DNA from: Symbiodinium natans
Taxonomy: Eukaryota > Sar > Dinophyceae > Suessiales > Symbiodiniaceae
Assembly: GCA_905221605.1 (NCBI GenBank)
Contig: CAJNDS010002093.1
Location: 1-25,000 of the forward strand
Length of the DNA: 25,000 nucleotides
Direction of reading: 5' to 3'
The position numbers and the translations under genes are program-made. Under the pieces are notes generated by a model. It had not been told where the DNA came from. It saw only the letters and a program-made list of their open reading frames with translations, and ran no database searches. Shown here one piece after another: positions 16,326-24,106 of the stretch (its first letter is position 1; every line of letters begins with the position of its first letter).

Positions 16326-16445
16326 GCTATTTGGGGTGCTCGCTGTAAGGATCAGGGTTGAGGGTTGCAGAGCACGAGGGTCCCTAAAGCTTCAAAGCCC
16401 AGCTGCTGAGACGAGACATCGGGCGTCGCCTAGCAGAAAGATTTG

Positions 16446-16552
16446 GATTTAGGGTTTAGGGTTTAGGGTTTAGGGTTTAGGGTTTAGGGTTTAGGGTTTA
16501 GGGTTTAGGGTTTGGGGCGTAGGGTGTAGGGTTTAGGGTTTAGGGTTTAGGG
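16446..16552. repeat. TTTAGGG array adjoining the retrotransposon
   Basis: About 14 heptamers with two variants. It ends about 20 bp before the left end of the retrotransposon at 16572. Confidence 0.9.
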
Positions 16553-16571
16553 CCCCTGAAAGTCGCCAAGA

Positions 16572-16746
16572 AACAAGCAAAGCACAACACAAATCCCTCC
16601 CAACCTCCCAGATGCAAATTGGCTTTTCAACTGAGTGGCGAAAGTTCTCACGGAGGCATCCACTCCGAAAGTCGATGGGAGCACCCGCCACCCAGGGGAG
16701 AGGAAGACCACTTTCCCACTGGGGAAGGTGCCCCGTCAATTACGCC
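16572..16746 (-). repeat. Terminal split repeat B2
   Basis: 175 bp, identical to 16888-17062. Its outer boundary shares only AAC with the other copy's boundary. It is separated from A2 by a 21-bp G-rich spacer (16747-16767). Confidence 0.95.
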
Positions 16747-16767
16747 CCAAAGGGTGGGCTGGGTGGG

Positions 16768-16890
16768 TAAAACTTTCCGACTTCCCCTGGGGCCCCGGCT
16801 CGCAGCCAAAATGGCCCACATGGAGAAGAACCCTCCCTCCGCCCCAAGTTGTGCAAACTTGTTCTAGCTTACATAAATGTACGCACTAAC
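16768..16890 (-). repeat. Internal split repeat A2
   Basis: 123 bp, identical to 23827-23949. It overlaps repeat B1 by the three bases AAC (16888-16890). Confidence 0.95.
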
Positions 16891-17062
16891 AAGCAAAGCA
16901 CAACACAAATCCCTCCCAACCTCCCAGATGCAAATTGGCTTTTCAACTGAGTGGCGAAAGTTCTCACGGAGGCATCCACTCCGAAAGTCGATGGGAGCAC
17001 CCGCCACCCAGGGGAGAGGAAGACCACTTTCCCACTGGGGAAGGTGCCCCGTCAATTACGCC
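16888..17062 (-). repeat. Internal split repeat B1
   Basis: 175 bp, identical to 16572-16746. It begins 16 bp beyond the recombinase stop codon. Confidence 0.95.
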
Positions 17063-17078
17063 ACTTGATTATCGGTGT

Positions 17079-18785
17079 TTATGTCTCCGCTGCATCCGAG
17101 CTCTCAGAGATAGCATCGTCCGAGAAACACTTGTGGCATCTCTTGAAGCATGGTCCTATCGGCTCATTGTAGGTGAAGGTCGTGACATGTTTAAGGCCAG
17201 CAAAAGGCCAGCCACAAGCCGTTTTCCACTTCTTAACATCAGAGCTGACAGTGACCAGGGCCTTATGCACAGCCTGGCTCAGTTCGTTGTACACATACCA
17301 AGCCTCGACTCTATTTACATTTTCTAGAACATCAGCCATGCCGGACAGCACAGCCTCGTGATGGTCCATGATATGTTCCAAGTCGCCCAACTTCCGATTC
17401 GCAACACTCTTAAAGGTGTTGAGTTCGCTCTCTAAACAGGCGATCTTGACCAGTGCATCTGACAGCATGTCATCGTAATTCACTAGCAGCTTGAGCCTGT
17501 GATCATCTTTCGGCCGCACGGCCTCAGGGAGAGCTGAAAGACCGCCCTCGGTGAGCCTGCGTGCTAAATCCGACAAAGGAGCCTCAGCGATGTAGGAGAG
17601 GACAGCCAGGGACCCCCAACGGCCTAACAATTGAATGGTGATGGCGTCGAGTCCCCAGACCGACAACGTGCGTGCCCCTGTGATTCTGAAGGCATGGCCA
17701 GAAAACAAGTGCTTGCCTGTCTGGTCAGTGATGGGCTGGCCAATCATCGCAATGGCTGCACGAAGGGTGTCTATGATGGCAGCTTTGGAACAACCACAGC
17801 CGGCTTTGTCGACGAAAAGAGGGCCGTCAAGAAGGCCACGCGCAGTAGCAATCCTCTTGTAGTGCGACGCCGTGTGGTAGGCGCAAGGCTTGGCGAGATG
17901 ACAAGTGCAGCCCCAAGTCCTGCGGCAGCCTTTTGCCGCCCAGTCTGTCTTACTGGAGGGCAGCGTCAAGGTGACCGTTTTGGCCGTGTCATTGAGCACG
18001 ATGTCCGACCACGTGGCTGACGCCGCTTCCAATTCCCGTAAAAGGAAAAGGGTAGCGAGCACAAACAAGGCGAGGGGGAAAACGGGGCCCCCCGAAACCA
18101 AGGGCTCAGTTCGTCCTGTCAGGGCCGCGCAAACATCCTCCAGCGGGAAGGCTTCAGAGCGTAGCGCACCTGCCAGACCTCTGATCACGGATTTCTTACA
18201 AAGCCTTATCATCTGGTCGAGTTGTGCTGGGACCTCATGTCCCGCAGCAATGTGATCCTCCCTCAGACGGCTGATGTAGTTACGGTATGACTTGTAGCCG
18301 CCAGCCTTAAAAAGAGCAGCCGTCTTCCTCACCATGTCAGCGGTAAGGGGGAGGACTGGAGCATCAGCACCATTGGCTGCCCTATGTAGCTTGCTGTATG
18401 TTGCGAGCACTGCTTGTCTAGGGCCCGCGGAGGTGGCCGCGAACATGTCCCTGTCTAGAGCATCCACAGCCGTCTCAAAGACCTGGTCTTCGCTTGCAGC
18501 GTGGAGCGCCACACTCAAAGAAGCTCGAGCATGATCCTTGATGACCGGGACATCTGCTCTGGAGGAACGCCCCGCCCTCAACGAAACAGGAGATCCCGTC
18601 GCCTGGACTGCGTTGGTGAGCTTTCGCTCGGGTGCCCCCCCAACAGGCGGGGGCCGAGAAGTCCTCACGAGAGCATCAGCAGCAGCCAAGTCCCCAAGGG
18701 GCGGGGGCCGAGAAGTTCTCACGAGGGCATCAGCAGCAGCCAAGTCAACCCTGGGCAAAAATTGTCCCTTTTTGCGTTTGGGCAT
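17079..18785 (-). CDS. Tyrosine recombinase (DIRS/Ngaro type)
   Basis: From ATG at 18785 the frame encodes 568 aa. It catalyses strand exchange of the circular cDNA with the genome. Catalytic pattern (numbering from this Met): Arg250 in LLRELEAASATW, Lys279 in PSSKTDW, His364 and Arg367 in GHAFR, Trp390 in LGRWGS, Tyr398 in VLSYIAEAP. This R-K-HxxR-W-Y set is complete. A Cys/His-rich insert (GCRRTWGCTCHLAKPCAYH) lies between Lys and HxxR, and a Cys-rich C-terminus (CGWPF ... CFKRCHKCF) could bind zinc. The N-terminus has a basic MPKRKK and an 18-residue tandem duplication (DLAAADALVRTSRPPP twice). A non-ATG extension is open to 18869. Intact, unlike the other ORFs. Confidence 0.92.
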   Translation of the reverse strand: MPKRKKGQFLPRVDLAAADALVRTSRPPPLGDLAAADALVRTSRPPPVGGAPERKLTNAVQATGSPVSLRAGRSSRADVPVIKDHARASLSVALHAASEDQVFETAVDALDRDMFAATSAGPRQAVLATYSKLHRAANGADAPVLPLTADMVRKTAALFKAGGYKSYRNYISRLREDHIAAGHEVPAQLDQMIRLCKKSVIRGLAGALRSEAFPLEDVCAALTGRTEPLVSGGPVFPLALFVLATLFLLRELEAASATWSDIVLNDTAKTVTLTLPSSKTDWAAKGCRRTWGCTCHLAKPCAYHTASHYKRIATARGLLDGPLFVDKAGCGCSKAAIIDTLRAAIAMIGQPITDQTGKHLFSGHAFRITGARTLSVWGLDAITIQLLGRWGSLAVLSYIAEAPLSDLARRLTEGGLSALPEAVRPKDDHRLKLLVNYDDMLSDALVKIACLESELNTFKSVANRKLGDLEHIMDHHEAVLSGMADVLENVNRVEAWYVYNELSQAVHKALVTVSSDVKKWKTACGWPFAGLKHVTTFTYNEPIGPCFKRCHKCFSDDAISESSDAAET

Positions 18786-19297
18786 GCAAACGGCTATGGC
18801 CGGACAAGAGAGCAAGAAAGAGCGCGAAATCACCCTCTTACTGCCAAGGAGCACACCTGCAGCACGCAAACAATGCTAACAGACTCGAACGGCAAGCCCA
18901 CTTGCATCCAAGTGTATTAGGTTTCGAGGCGACACGAAGAAGCGGCACTTCCGCACATCAGCCACTTTACTACACGACAGCCAGCACCTATCAAGGCAAC
19001 CAAACAAGTCGGCAGGCTCGGGAGTGCATCTTGTCGCCGTCCACTTTCCCAACTGCGTCCTGAGCAGAAGATTGCAGTTGGTTATGACTGGTAGGTTCGC
19101 TGGGCGTGCTGCCTCATCATGTGGCTGGGCGTGCTGCCCTCTCTGCACTATACAAGGTATTGCGACTGAACCGCAATTAATTGCATCTGAGGACCCTGGA
19201 GGGGAGCTGCCGTGGAGGCCACACGGCGAGAAAAGCTGCAGAATATTTTGCAGCATTGGGGCTGTTAGTGCAGTTAGGGTGAAACGACTGCAGCAAC
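18786..19297 (-). other. Spacer between RNase H and recombinase ORFs
   Basis: About 510 bp with no conserved domain. A minus-strand frame (18876-19256) is open for 126 codons, but its composition is unremarkable. Contains a short direct repeat GGGCGTGCTGCC (19099-19110, 19128-19139). It may hold signals for expression of the recombinase. Confidence 0.5.
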
Positions 19298-20230
19298 CTA
19301 CATGTCCACCTTGCGTAGCGGTTGCAAGGTCGTGTAGTAATGAGCGTCTCTGGTTACATTTGGTTCCATTCGGGAGTGTCCAAGAATCTGCGGCATGGGA
19401 GCCTTGTATCCCGGCATAAACAACCTGGAAAGATGGTCAGCCAGTTTGTTGGATAGGCCAGGAATATGCTCCATGACATTGGGTTTATAAGCGCACGATC
19501 CCATCAACAGCGCCAACTCCTTGGCCAAGAGCTGAGAGCCTTTGCGATGTCCAGCGGTGCGCAGCTTGTATATCAAGCTAAGCACCGACACAGAGTCCAG
19601 CTGCAACGTAAGGCAGGCATCATCGCATTTCCATTCTTGCTCCCAAAGCTTGAGTGCGACGTATAGGGCCAAGGCTTCGACCACCTGTTGTGTATCGGGG
19701 CTGCCCAACTCTACTCCAAGAATGTCTGCATCCTCGGAGGTGAGTGGCATCGCAAAATGTCGCAAAATGCGCACGTCGTACGCCAAATAGCCACCTATGC
19801 CCCAAGGTGAGGCGTCAGTGACTATCCGGATCTGGCGACCTCGTCCAAAGTAACGGTGCACTCTGAATTCACGCGTGAGGTCCCGGCCTTCTTGTCGAAG
19901 AAGATGCTCTAGCCAAATTCTAGTGTGACTCCACTGTTTTGTCCAAATCATGGACTGAGGTGCTTTTGATTCGTCACGCTTGCTGTGTAAGGCACCGTAA
20001 AGTTCGGACAAGAAGGGACGCAACATCTCGATCATGCCGGCAACGTGATTGAGCTTGCCAGTGTAGGACGCCAGTTCCTTCCTGCTGATCATGTTTGTTG
20101 AGCCATGTCTGATCGTGGCTCCTCTGATCTCATCCATCATTTCCGGCTTCGCTGTGACCACCACCGAAGCCTGTGGAGTGCCGATGTCGCGGACCTGGAA
20201 GGTGGCACCAATCCTGGCGCCCAATGTCAC
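19298..20230 (-). CDS. Reverse transcriptase C-terminal part plus RNase H
   Basis: In this frame the sequence from about 20230 continues the RT interrupted at 20231-20237 (V-T-L-G-A-R-I-G onward), through RT thumb-like sequence (ELASYTGKLNHVAGMIEMLRP), then RNase H: first Asp in IVTDASPWGIGGYL, Glu in VVEALALYVALKLW, Asp in LQLDSVSVLSLIYKL, last Asp in NKLADHLSRLF. All four acidic positions are present. The frame is open up to 20494, but the part before 20230 is out of phase with the RT and is not real coding. Ends at the stop 19300-19298. Confidence 0.88.
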   Translation of the reverse strand: MTLGARIGATFQVRDIGTPQASVVVTAKPEMMDEIRGATIRHGSTNMISRKELASYTGKLNHVAGMIEMLRPFLSELYGALHSKRDESKAPQSMIWTKQWSHTRIWLEHLLRQEGRDLTREFRVHRYFGRGRQIRIVTDASPWGIGGYLAYDVRILRHFAMPLTSEDADILGVELGSPDTQQVVEALALYVALKLWEQEWKCDDACLTLQLDSVSVLSLIYKLRTAGHRKGSQLLAKELALLMGSCAYKPNVMEHIPGLSNKLADHLSRLFMPGYKAPMPQILGHSRMEPNVTRDAHYYTTLQPLRKVDM

Positions 20231-20747
20231 CTTTCTTGTACGCAAGTCCGATGCCCACAGCTTCCCAGAGAAGTATGAGGAGGGCAAAATGCAACCTCCT
20301 CTCTTGTCGTGTGCCAATTGCGGAGATGATGGGGTCATCCACGTAAATTTGCAGCCGCATGTTGCAAGCTTGTATGACCCCTTGCGTGAGTCTACCAATG
20401 TAGGCAGCCACTCTACCACAAACAACCGGAGCATTTCTGGACCCCTGCGGTTGCGTGAGGTAGACGGCATACTTGTTTCCAAACTTGAAGGCAAAGTATT
20501 TGCGCTCAGACTGCGCCAACGGTATTTGGTAGAACCAGTCTGAGAAGTCCAAAACCATCATCTCGAGCTCGGGATTGCCTCGGGCTCCCTCCAGTTGGTC
20601 GAGGAGGTAAAGCAGGTCGTCGACGACATCGACAATCCTGGGCAGGATCAGCTTGCCTCCTCGTGAAGCAAGGGTGTTGACCATAGAACGCCTGCAATCC
20701 ATGATAAGTCGTCGCTTGGTACGTCCATCCTTGACCTTTGTGATCAT
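20130..20747 (-). CDS. Reverse transcriptase, fingers/palm
   Basis: Contains RT motifs in order: KRRLIMDCRRS, VLDFSDWFYQIPL (motif A Asp), TQPQGSRNAPVVCGR (motif B), and LQIYVDDPIIS (motif C, YVDD catalytic Asp pair). The true RT probably starts upstream: the same frame continues without stop as FDSLEECQRWAGGKLRLSKL back to about 20812, where it connects to the preceding ORF by a one-base shift. After GIGLAYKK (about 20232) one base must be skipped to continue into the RNase H frame, and the remainder of this ORF is nonsense. Its ATG overlaps the preceding stop as ATGA. Confidence 0.88.
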   Translation of the reverse strand: MITKVKDGRTKRRLIMDCRRSMVNTLASRGGKLILPRIVDVVDDLLYLLDQLEGARGNPELEMMVLDFSDWFYQIPLAQSERKYFAFKFGNKYAVYLTQPQGSRNAPVVCGRVAAYIGRLTQGVIQACNMRLQIYVDDPIISAIGTRQERRLHFALLILLWEAVGIGLAYKKGDIGRQDWCHLPGPRHRHSTGFGGGHSEAGNDG

Positions 20748-22222
20748 GGCAAGCTTGCTGAGGCGGAGCTTTCCCCCAGCCCAGCGTTGACATTCTTCGA
20801 GGGAGTCAAAGACTTGACGAATCCAGTACGAAACAGCCGCTGAACCTCTGGTTCGGCAGCTGGATCGCCATCCACAGAGGAGTAGTTTGTGTGGAGATCC
20901 GCATCGGGAGGCTCGAAATAGTCCGTGTCAGGACCAACTTCGTCATTGGGTGGAAAGACGCCCGGGTCCTCGATCGGTACCTCAATGCCAGCTGGAGACC
21001 CACTAGTTAGCCAATTATGTATGATGGACGCGTCGGGATCGTTAGCAGCGAGCCCCCACTGCAGCAGGAGTTCAGCCCGTAACTTGGTTGAGCCGGCCGT
21101 TTGCAGGGCATCGCGATGCCTGGGCAAGCAGGATGCGATCGCCTGCCTGGCCCGCCGTATGTCCTCAGGAGTGGGCCCCACTTGCTCATCAAGCGAACCC
21201 ACGGCGCCCACACACCTCTCCACTAACTCAGGGTCTTCCTTGAGGACGTCTAACAGCGCAGCACGTATCAGGCCACCTGCTTGTTCCAATTTAGGCTGCA
21301 AGCCGAGCGCTCTGCGAGGATGCCGCATTCCACCAAGAAGGTGATTCTCGTGGTCGTCATCCTTCAGGCCCCGCAGAGGTGCGCTGAACCTGTACGAGGC
21401 GCTCGCCGAATGTGGCCCGGTTGTCTTCAGCGCATCGCTGCGTACCAACACATTGCCCCACCGTCCACATTTGACCAGGCAGTCATGTCCTGGCGCGGAA
21501 GGCCGAGTAGCGGATGTAAGCTTGCTCGACAGGTACTCCCAGCGGTGAGGTGCATGGCTGCAAACTGCACTGATGTCTGTCAAGTCCACCTGGTACGCCA
21601 TCAGGGTGGAGCCGGCGCCGTACTCGTGCTGGAACATGTCGTGAAGCGAAACGCCTTCCAAGTTACGAAGCTTGACGTACTCATCAAGGTTGAACATGCT
21701 GACGCTGGCGCCGTCCTGTTTCCAAGGCGGCTGTTCCAGGATCAAGGGCTTCCGCTGAGAATGAAGTTCTTCGAAGACGCGAGCTGCTCGTACCGCCAAC
21801 AAGGTGCCGATCCTAACCAGCTCCTTGTCCCCGGCCTCCAGCCCGCGTCGACCATATCTTCCAGCTCCAGTGGCCGTCCTCAGCGCATCGCCGGAATTCT
21901 TGGCATTTGAAAATGTGCTGCTTGGTGGCCGGATGAGACCGGCATCATACATCCCAGCGCGAACTCTGCTCAGAAGCCTTTCCCAGTTTTCATTGTCAGT
22001 CAAATCAAAGAGCGCACCGTTAAGATTGTCCCACTCCTCACAGTCCCAGCCCAGTCCAGCGAGGTAGACAGCCAAGCCATCCGCTCTGCCAGAAGGACCG
22101 CTGAACAAGTGAAGCAGCCGAGGTCTGAAGCTCGTTCGTGAGGAAGCCGAAGCGTTGGATGGATCCACCTTAGGGGGAATCGGAACTGGACTGCGACTCC
22201 TGTCCCCACTCAGCTCCAGCAT
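20744..22222 (-). CDS. Methyltransferase-like ORF of the retrotransposon
   Basis: From ATG at 22222 it encodes 492 aa (the frame is open further to a GTG at 22273). Residues ~36-170 look like a Rossmann methyltransferase of the C5-cytosine type: LLHLFSGPSGRADGLA (motif I-like), RPPSSTFSNAK (motif IV-like), LILEQPP (motif VI-like ENV position). The motif IV position that carries the catalytic Cys in GPPC-x-x-S enzymes is Ser here, so base methylation by the usual mechanism is doubtful. The rest, up to VQRLFRTGFVKS, is likely the linker into RT. DIRS1-type elements encode a different, Dam-like methylase. Assignment is by motif only. Confidence 0.65.
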   Translation of the reverse strand: MLELSGDRSRSPVPIPPKVDPSNASASSRTSFRPRLLHLFSGPSGRADGLAVYLAGLGWDCEEWDNLNGALFDLTDNENWERLLSRVRAGMYDAGLIRPPSSTFSNAKNSGDALRTATGAGRYGRRGLEAGDKELVRIGTLLAVRAARVFEELHSQRKPLILEQPPWKQDGASVSMFNLDEYVKLRNLEGVSLHDMFQHEYGAGSTLMAYQVDLTDISAVCSHAPHRWEYLSSKLTSATRPSAPGHDCLVKCGRWGNVLVRSDALKTTGPHSASASYRFSAPLRGLKDDDHENHLLGGMRHPRRALGLQPKLEQAGGLIRAALLDVLKEDPELVERCVGAVGSLDEQVGPTPEDIRRARQAIASCLPRHRDALQTAGSTKLRAELLLQWGLAANDPDASIIHNWLTSGSPAGIEVPIEDPGVFPPNDEVGPDTDYFEPPDADLHTNYSSVDGDPAAEPEVQRLFRTGFVKSLTPSKNVNAGLGESSASASLP

Positions 22223-22294
22223 ATGGCTTGGCTGTAGCTTCACATCAGGACGAAACGCATCGAATGAATTCACATGCAGCGATTGTGCGCCAGA

Positions 22295-22591
22295 TCACTG
22301 GCGTCTGCCCCCGCCCCCTTTTCCCCCCTTGCCCTTGCCGTGGTTCACCCTCGGCTGCCTGGGAGCAGCCAGAGTGCAATCCTTGGCGCCATGGAACTCG
22401 GATAGACACTTTGCACACTGATGTCGCAATCTGCTGTTGCGCTTGCAAAAGCCGCGCTGGTCGACCTCAGTGCACTCGCCGGTCTGGTATCCTCGGCACA
22501 GCTCAGTGCCTTTACGATTGTGTGAAAGGAAGCCGTCCTCACCGGTCTTGTGCAGACGTTCCGTCCTTGGCTTCTTGGCGGCAAGGGGTTC
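22295..22591 (-). CDS. Gag zinc-knuckle segment in a shifted frame
   Basis: In the -1 frame relative to the Gag-like ORF, and in the same frame as the methyltransferase-like ORF, this stretch encodes CRGYQTGECTEV, then GFCKRN, then HQCAKCLSEFHGAKDC. The last part is a classical CX2CX4HX4C zinc knuckle, preceded by a C-x7-C-x8-C arrangement. A basic Gly-rich tail (GKGKGGKGGGGRR) leads to TGA at 22297-22295. This is clearly the nucleic-acid-binding end of Gag. The main Gag frame instead runs on to 22345 through unrelated sequence, so a frameshift lies between about 22591 and 22500. Confidence 0.85.
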   Translation of the reverse strand, partial: EPLAAKKPRTERLHKTGEDGFLSHNRKGTELCRGYQTGECTEVDQRGFCKRNSRLRHQCAKCLSEFHGAKDCTLAAPRQPRVNHGKGKGGKGGGGRRQ

Positions 22592-23724
22592 TCAAGAAAG
22601 GCGGTCTTTGAAGGCGCAGCCGTCAAGGAAGTAGCATCAGCAGCTATTGGGGCGTCCTGTTCCACCACCTGTTGCAACGAAGTGGACTTCACTGCAAGCT
22701 GTAGCGCAGGTTCGATGACCTCGCGCTGCCAGAAGGAGTAATCCTCTGTGAGTCTGCGCCAAATGTAGTCCCAAGGTTTGGCGAGATCAAGGTCATGTGA
22801 CGCGCCTCGTGCCACAGCCTTGTTCCGCTCTTCTTTAGCTTGACGAAGGAGTCGCTCGGAGTGCTCCAAGCGGGCTCGCACATCAGCTTGATAGATCAAG
22901 CCCCAAGAAGCTTTGCTGTACCTTTCTGCCAACTTGCGGATGTGCTTCTCGTAGTTGTCAAGGTGCGCAGGCGCGATCTGCTTCAGCATGATGCAACCAG
23001 TGCGGAACACCAGATAGCACTCACGCCAGCTCTGATAGTCAGGAGGTCCAAACATCTCAGTGGTAGTGATCTCGCCTGAAGGGGAAAACTTGATTCCTTT
23101 CATTTTGATCTTTCGCTGTATTCGGTGGTGGTACGGCCCAAACACTGCAAAATCGCAGTACGGGGGCCTGTTGGCAACAAAAAGGTCTCTCAGGCCGCTT
23201 AGTTGTTCGATTGACAACTCTTCATCTTCTGAAGGAAAGGCACCAGTCTTGGACTTGTACTCTGCGTATGCTGCTGTAATGTCAACTGCATCCATGAGCT
23301 CTGCTTCGTTGTCGTCGCTCTGGTTGATGATTGAGGCCATCTTCAGTTTGCGCTTGCCAGAACCTGAAGCAAGAGTGGGTGCAGTGGACGCAGCAGCTTG
23401 CTGAGCCAAGGTGAGCTCAGTGCCAGATAAAATCCGGCATGTCCTGCCCAGCAATCCACCATGACTGCGCTGCACAAAGGTGGGCGCCGTCGCATTTGCA
23501 GGCTCACTCCCTATTCGCCAGTTTTGCAAGACTGCCTGATATTCATCGGCGGGCATAAAACGCAAGGACCGGGGATGATCATTGGGCGCGGTGCCCAGGA
23601 GAGCGAAGAGCGAGCCACGAGGGGTGGCTGCATCCGTCGCAGTCCCTTGCAGGCCAATCCAGTCAGCGATTGCGCCTATGTTAGTAAGCGCGGCGCGCTC
23701 AGCATCTGTCGGATCAATCGACAT
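22345..23724 (-). CDS. Gag-like ORF of the retrotransposon
   Basis: ATG at 23724 gives 459 aa (MSIDPTDAERAALTNIG onward; a TTG at 23745 is open too). First ORF after repeat A1. The middle contains FGPPDYQSWRECYLVFRTG, a Trp-rich stretch of the kind found in Gag-like proteins, then a charged helical region (ARLEHSERLLRQAKEERNKA) and WDYIWRRLTEDYSFW. The last ~75 residues are probably out of frame, because the zinc knuckle is in the -1 frame. Expected role: particle assembly and RNA binding. Assigned by position and the linked zinc knuckle. Confidence 0.75.
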   Translation of the reverse strand: MSIDPTDAERAALTNIGAIADWIGLQGTATDAATPRGSLFALLGTAPNDHPRSLRFMPADEYQAVLQNWRIGSEPANATAPTFVQRSHGGLLGRTCRILSGTELTLAQQAAASTAPTLASGSGKRKLKMASIINQSDDNEAELMDAVDITAAYAEYKSKTGAFPSEDEELSIEQLSGLRDLFVANRPPYCDFAVFGPYHHRIQRKIKMKGIKFSPSGEITTTEMFGPPDYQSWRECYLVFRTGCIMLKQIAPAHLDNYEKHIRKLAERYSKASWGLIYQADVRARLEHSERLLRQAKEERNKAVARGASHDLDLAKPWDYIWRRLTEDYSFWQREVIEPALQLAVKSTSLQQVVEQDAPIAADATSLTAAPSKTAFLENPLPPRSQGRNVCTRPVRTASFHTIVKALSCAEDTRPASALRSTSAAFASATADCDISVQSVYPSSMAPRIALWLLPGSRG

Positions 23725-23826
23725 GTAGCCTAATAAGGCCTCCAAAAGGCAAGTGGAGGGCTTTTCTTACCCTCGGCAGCCGCGAAGTCCCCAGGATGCC
23801 AGATAAGCAGAGCAGTCGACATGCCC

Positions 23827-23949
23827 TAAAACTTTCCGACTTCCCCTGGGGCCCCGGCTCGCAGCCAAAATGGCCCACATGGAGAAGAACCCTCCCTCCG
23901 CCCCAAGTTGTGCAAACTTGTTCTAGCTTACATAAATGTACGCACTAAC
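23827..23949 (-). repeat. Terminal split repeat A1
   Basis: 123 bp identical to 16768-16890, at the 5' end of the element in its own sense. It lies about 100 bp upstream of the Gag ATG and so probably contains promoter or 5' UTR sequence. It includes GCCATTTTGGCT on the minus strand (23874-23863), which equals 12 bases of the dinoflagellate spliced leader. Confidence 0.95.
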
Positions 23950-23994
23950 CTTAGCTCCCTGCTCGAAAGGGTTTTGGGTGTCCGAGGCCCTCGT

Positions 23995-24106
23995 CCCTTG
24001 TCCCTTGTCCCTTGTCCCTTGTCCCTTGTCCCTTGTCCCTTGTCCCTTGTCCCTTGTCCCTTGTCCCTTGTCCCTTGTCCCTTGTCCCTTGTCCCTTGTC
24101 CCTTGT
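23995..24106. repeat. Variant heptamer array (CCCTTGT)16
   Basis: Sixteen exact copies of CCCTTGT in 112 bp, directly followed by CCCTAAACCC. The period is the same as the telomere unit and the CCCT half is kept. It begins 45 bp after the right end of the retrotransposon. Confidence 0.97.

Larger units (their letters stand above)
16572..23949 (-). mobile_element. Complete tyrosine-recombinase retrotransposon with split direct repeats
   Basis: A 7378-bp element of the Ngaro/PAT/DIRS order. Read on the minus strand: A1 (23949-23827), Gag-like ORF, zinc knuckle, methyltransferase-like ORF, RT-RNase H, tyrosine recombinase, B1 (17062-16888), A2 (16890-16768), B2 (16746-16572). Both A copies (123 bp) and both B copies (175 bp) are identical. 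The A2-B1 boundary (ACTAAC then AAGCAAAG) equals what joining the two outer ends would give, as expected for a circular intermediate. AAC occurs at both termini and at that boundary. There are no LTRs, integrase or poly-A tail. Identical repeats point to recent insertion; three frame breaks point to a damaged copy, recoding, or sequence errors. Confidence 0.93.

Noticed and set aside
16619-17068. Plus-strand open frames duplicated in 16619-16889 and 16877-17068
   Set aside because: They arise only because the terminal repeats of the retrotransposon are duplicated; no domain and no conserved start context.
17631-18534. Plus-strand frames opposite the recombinase and RT genes
   Set aside because: Antisense shadows of the GC-rich minus-strand coding regions.
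20238-20494. N-terminal part of the RT/RNase H frame from 20494
   Set aside because: Out of phase with the RT, which is coded in the neighbouring frame here; the sequence has no RT motifs.
16572-23949. LTR retrotransposon interpretation of the repeats
   Set aside because: Repeats are arranged A...BAB rather than as two equal LTRs, there is no integrase or protease, and a tyrosine recombinase is present.
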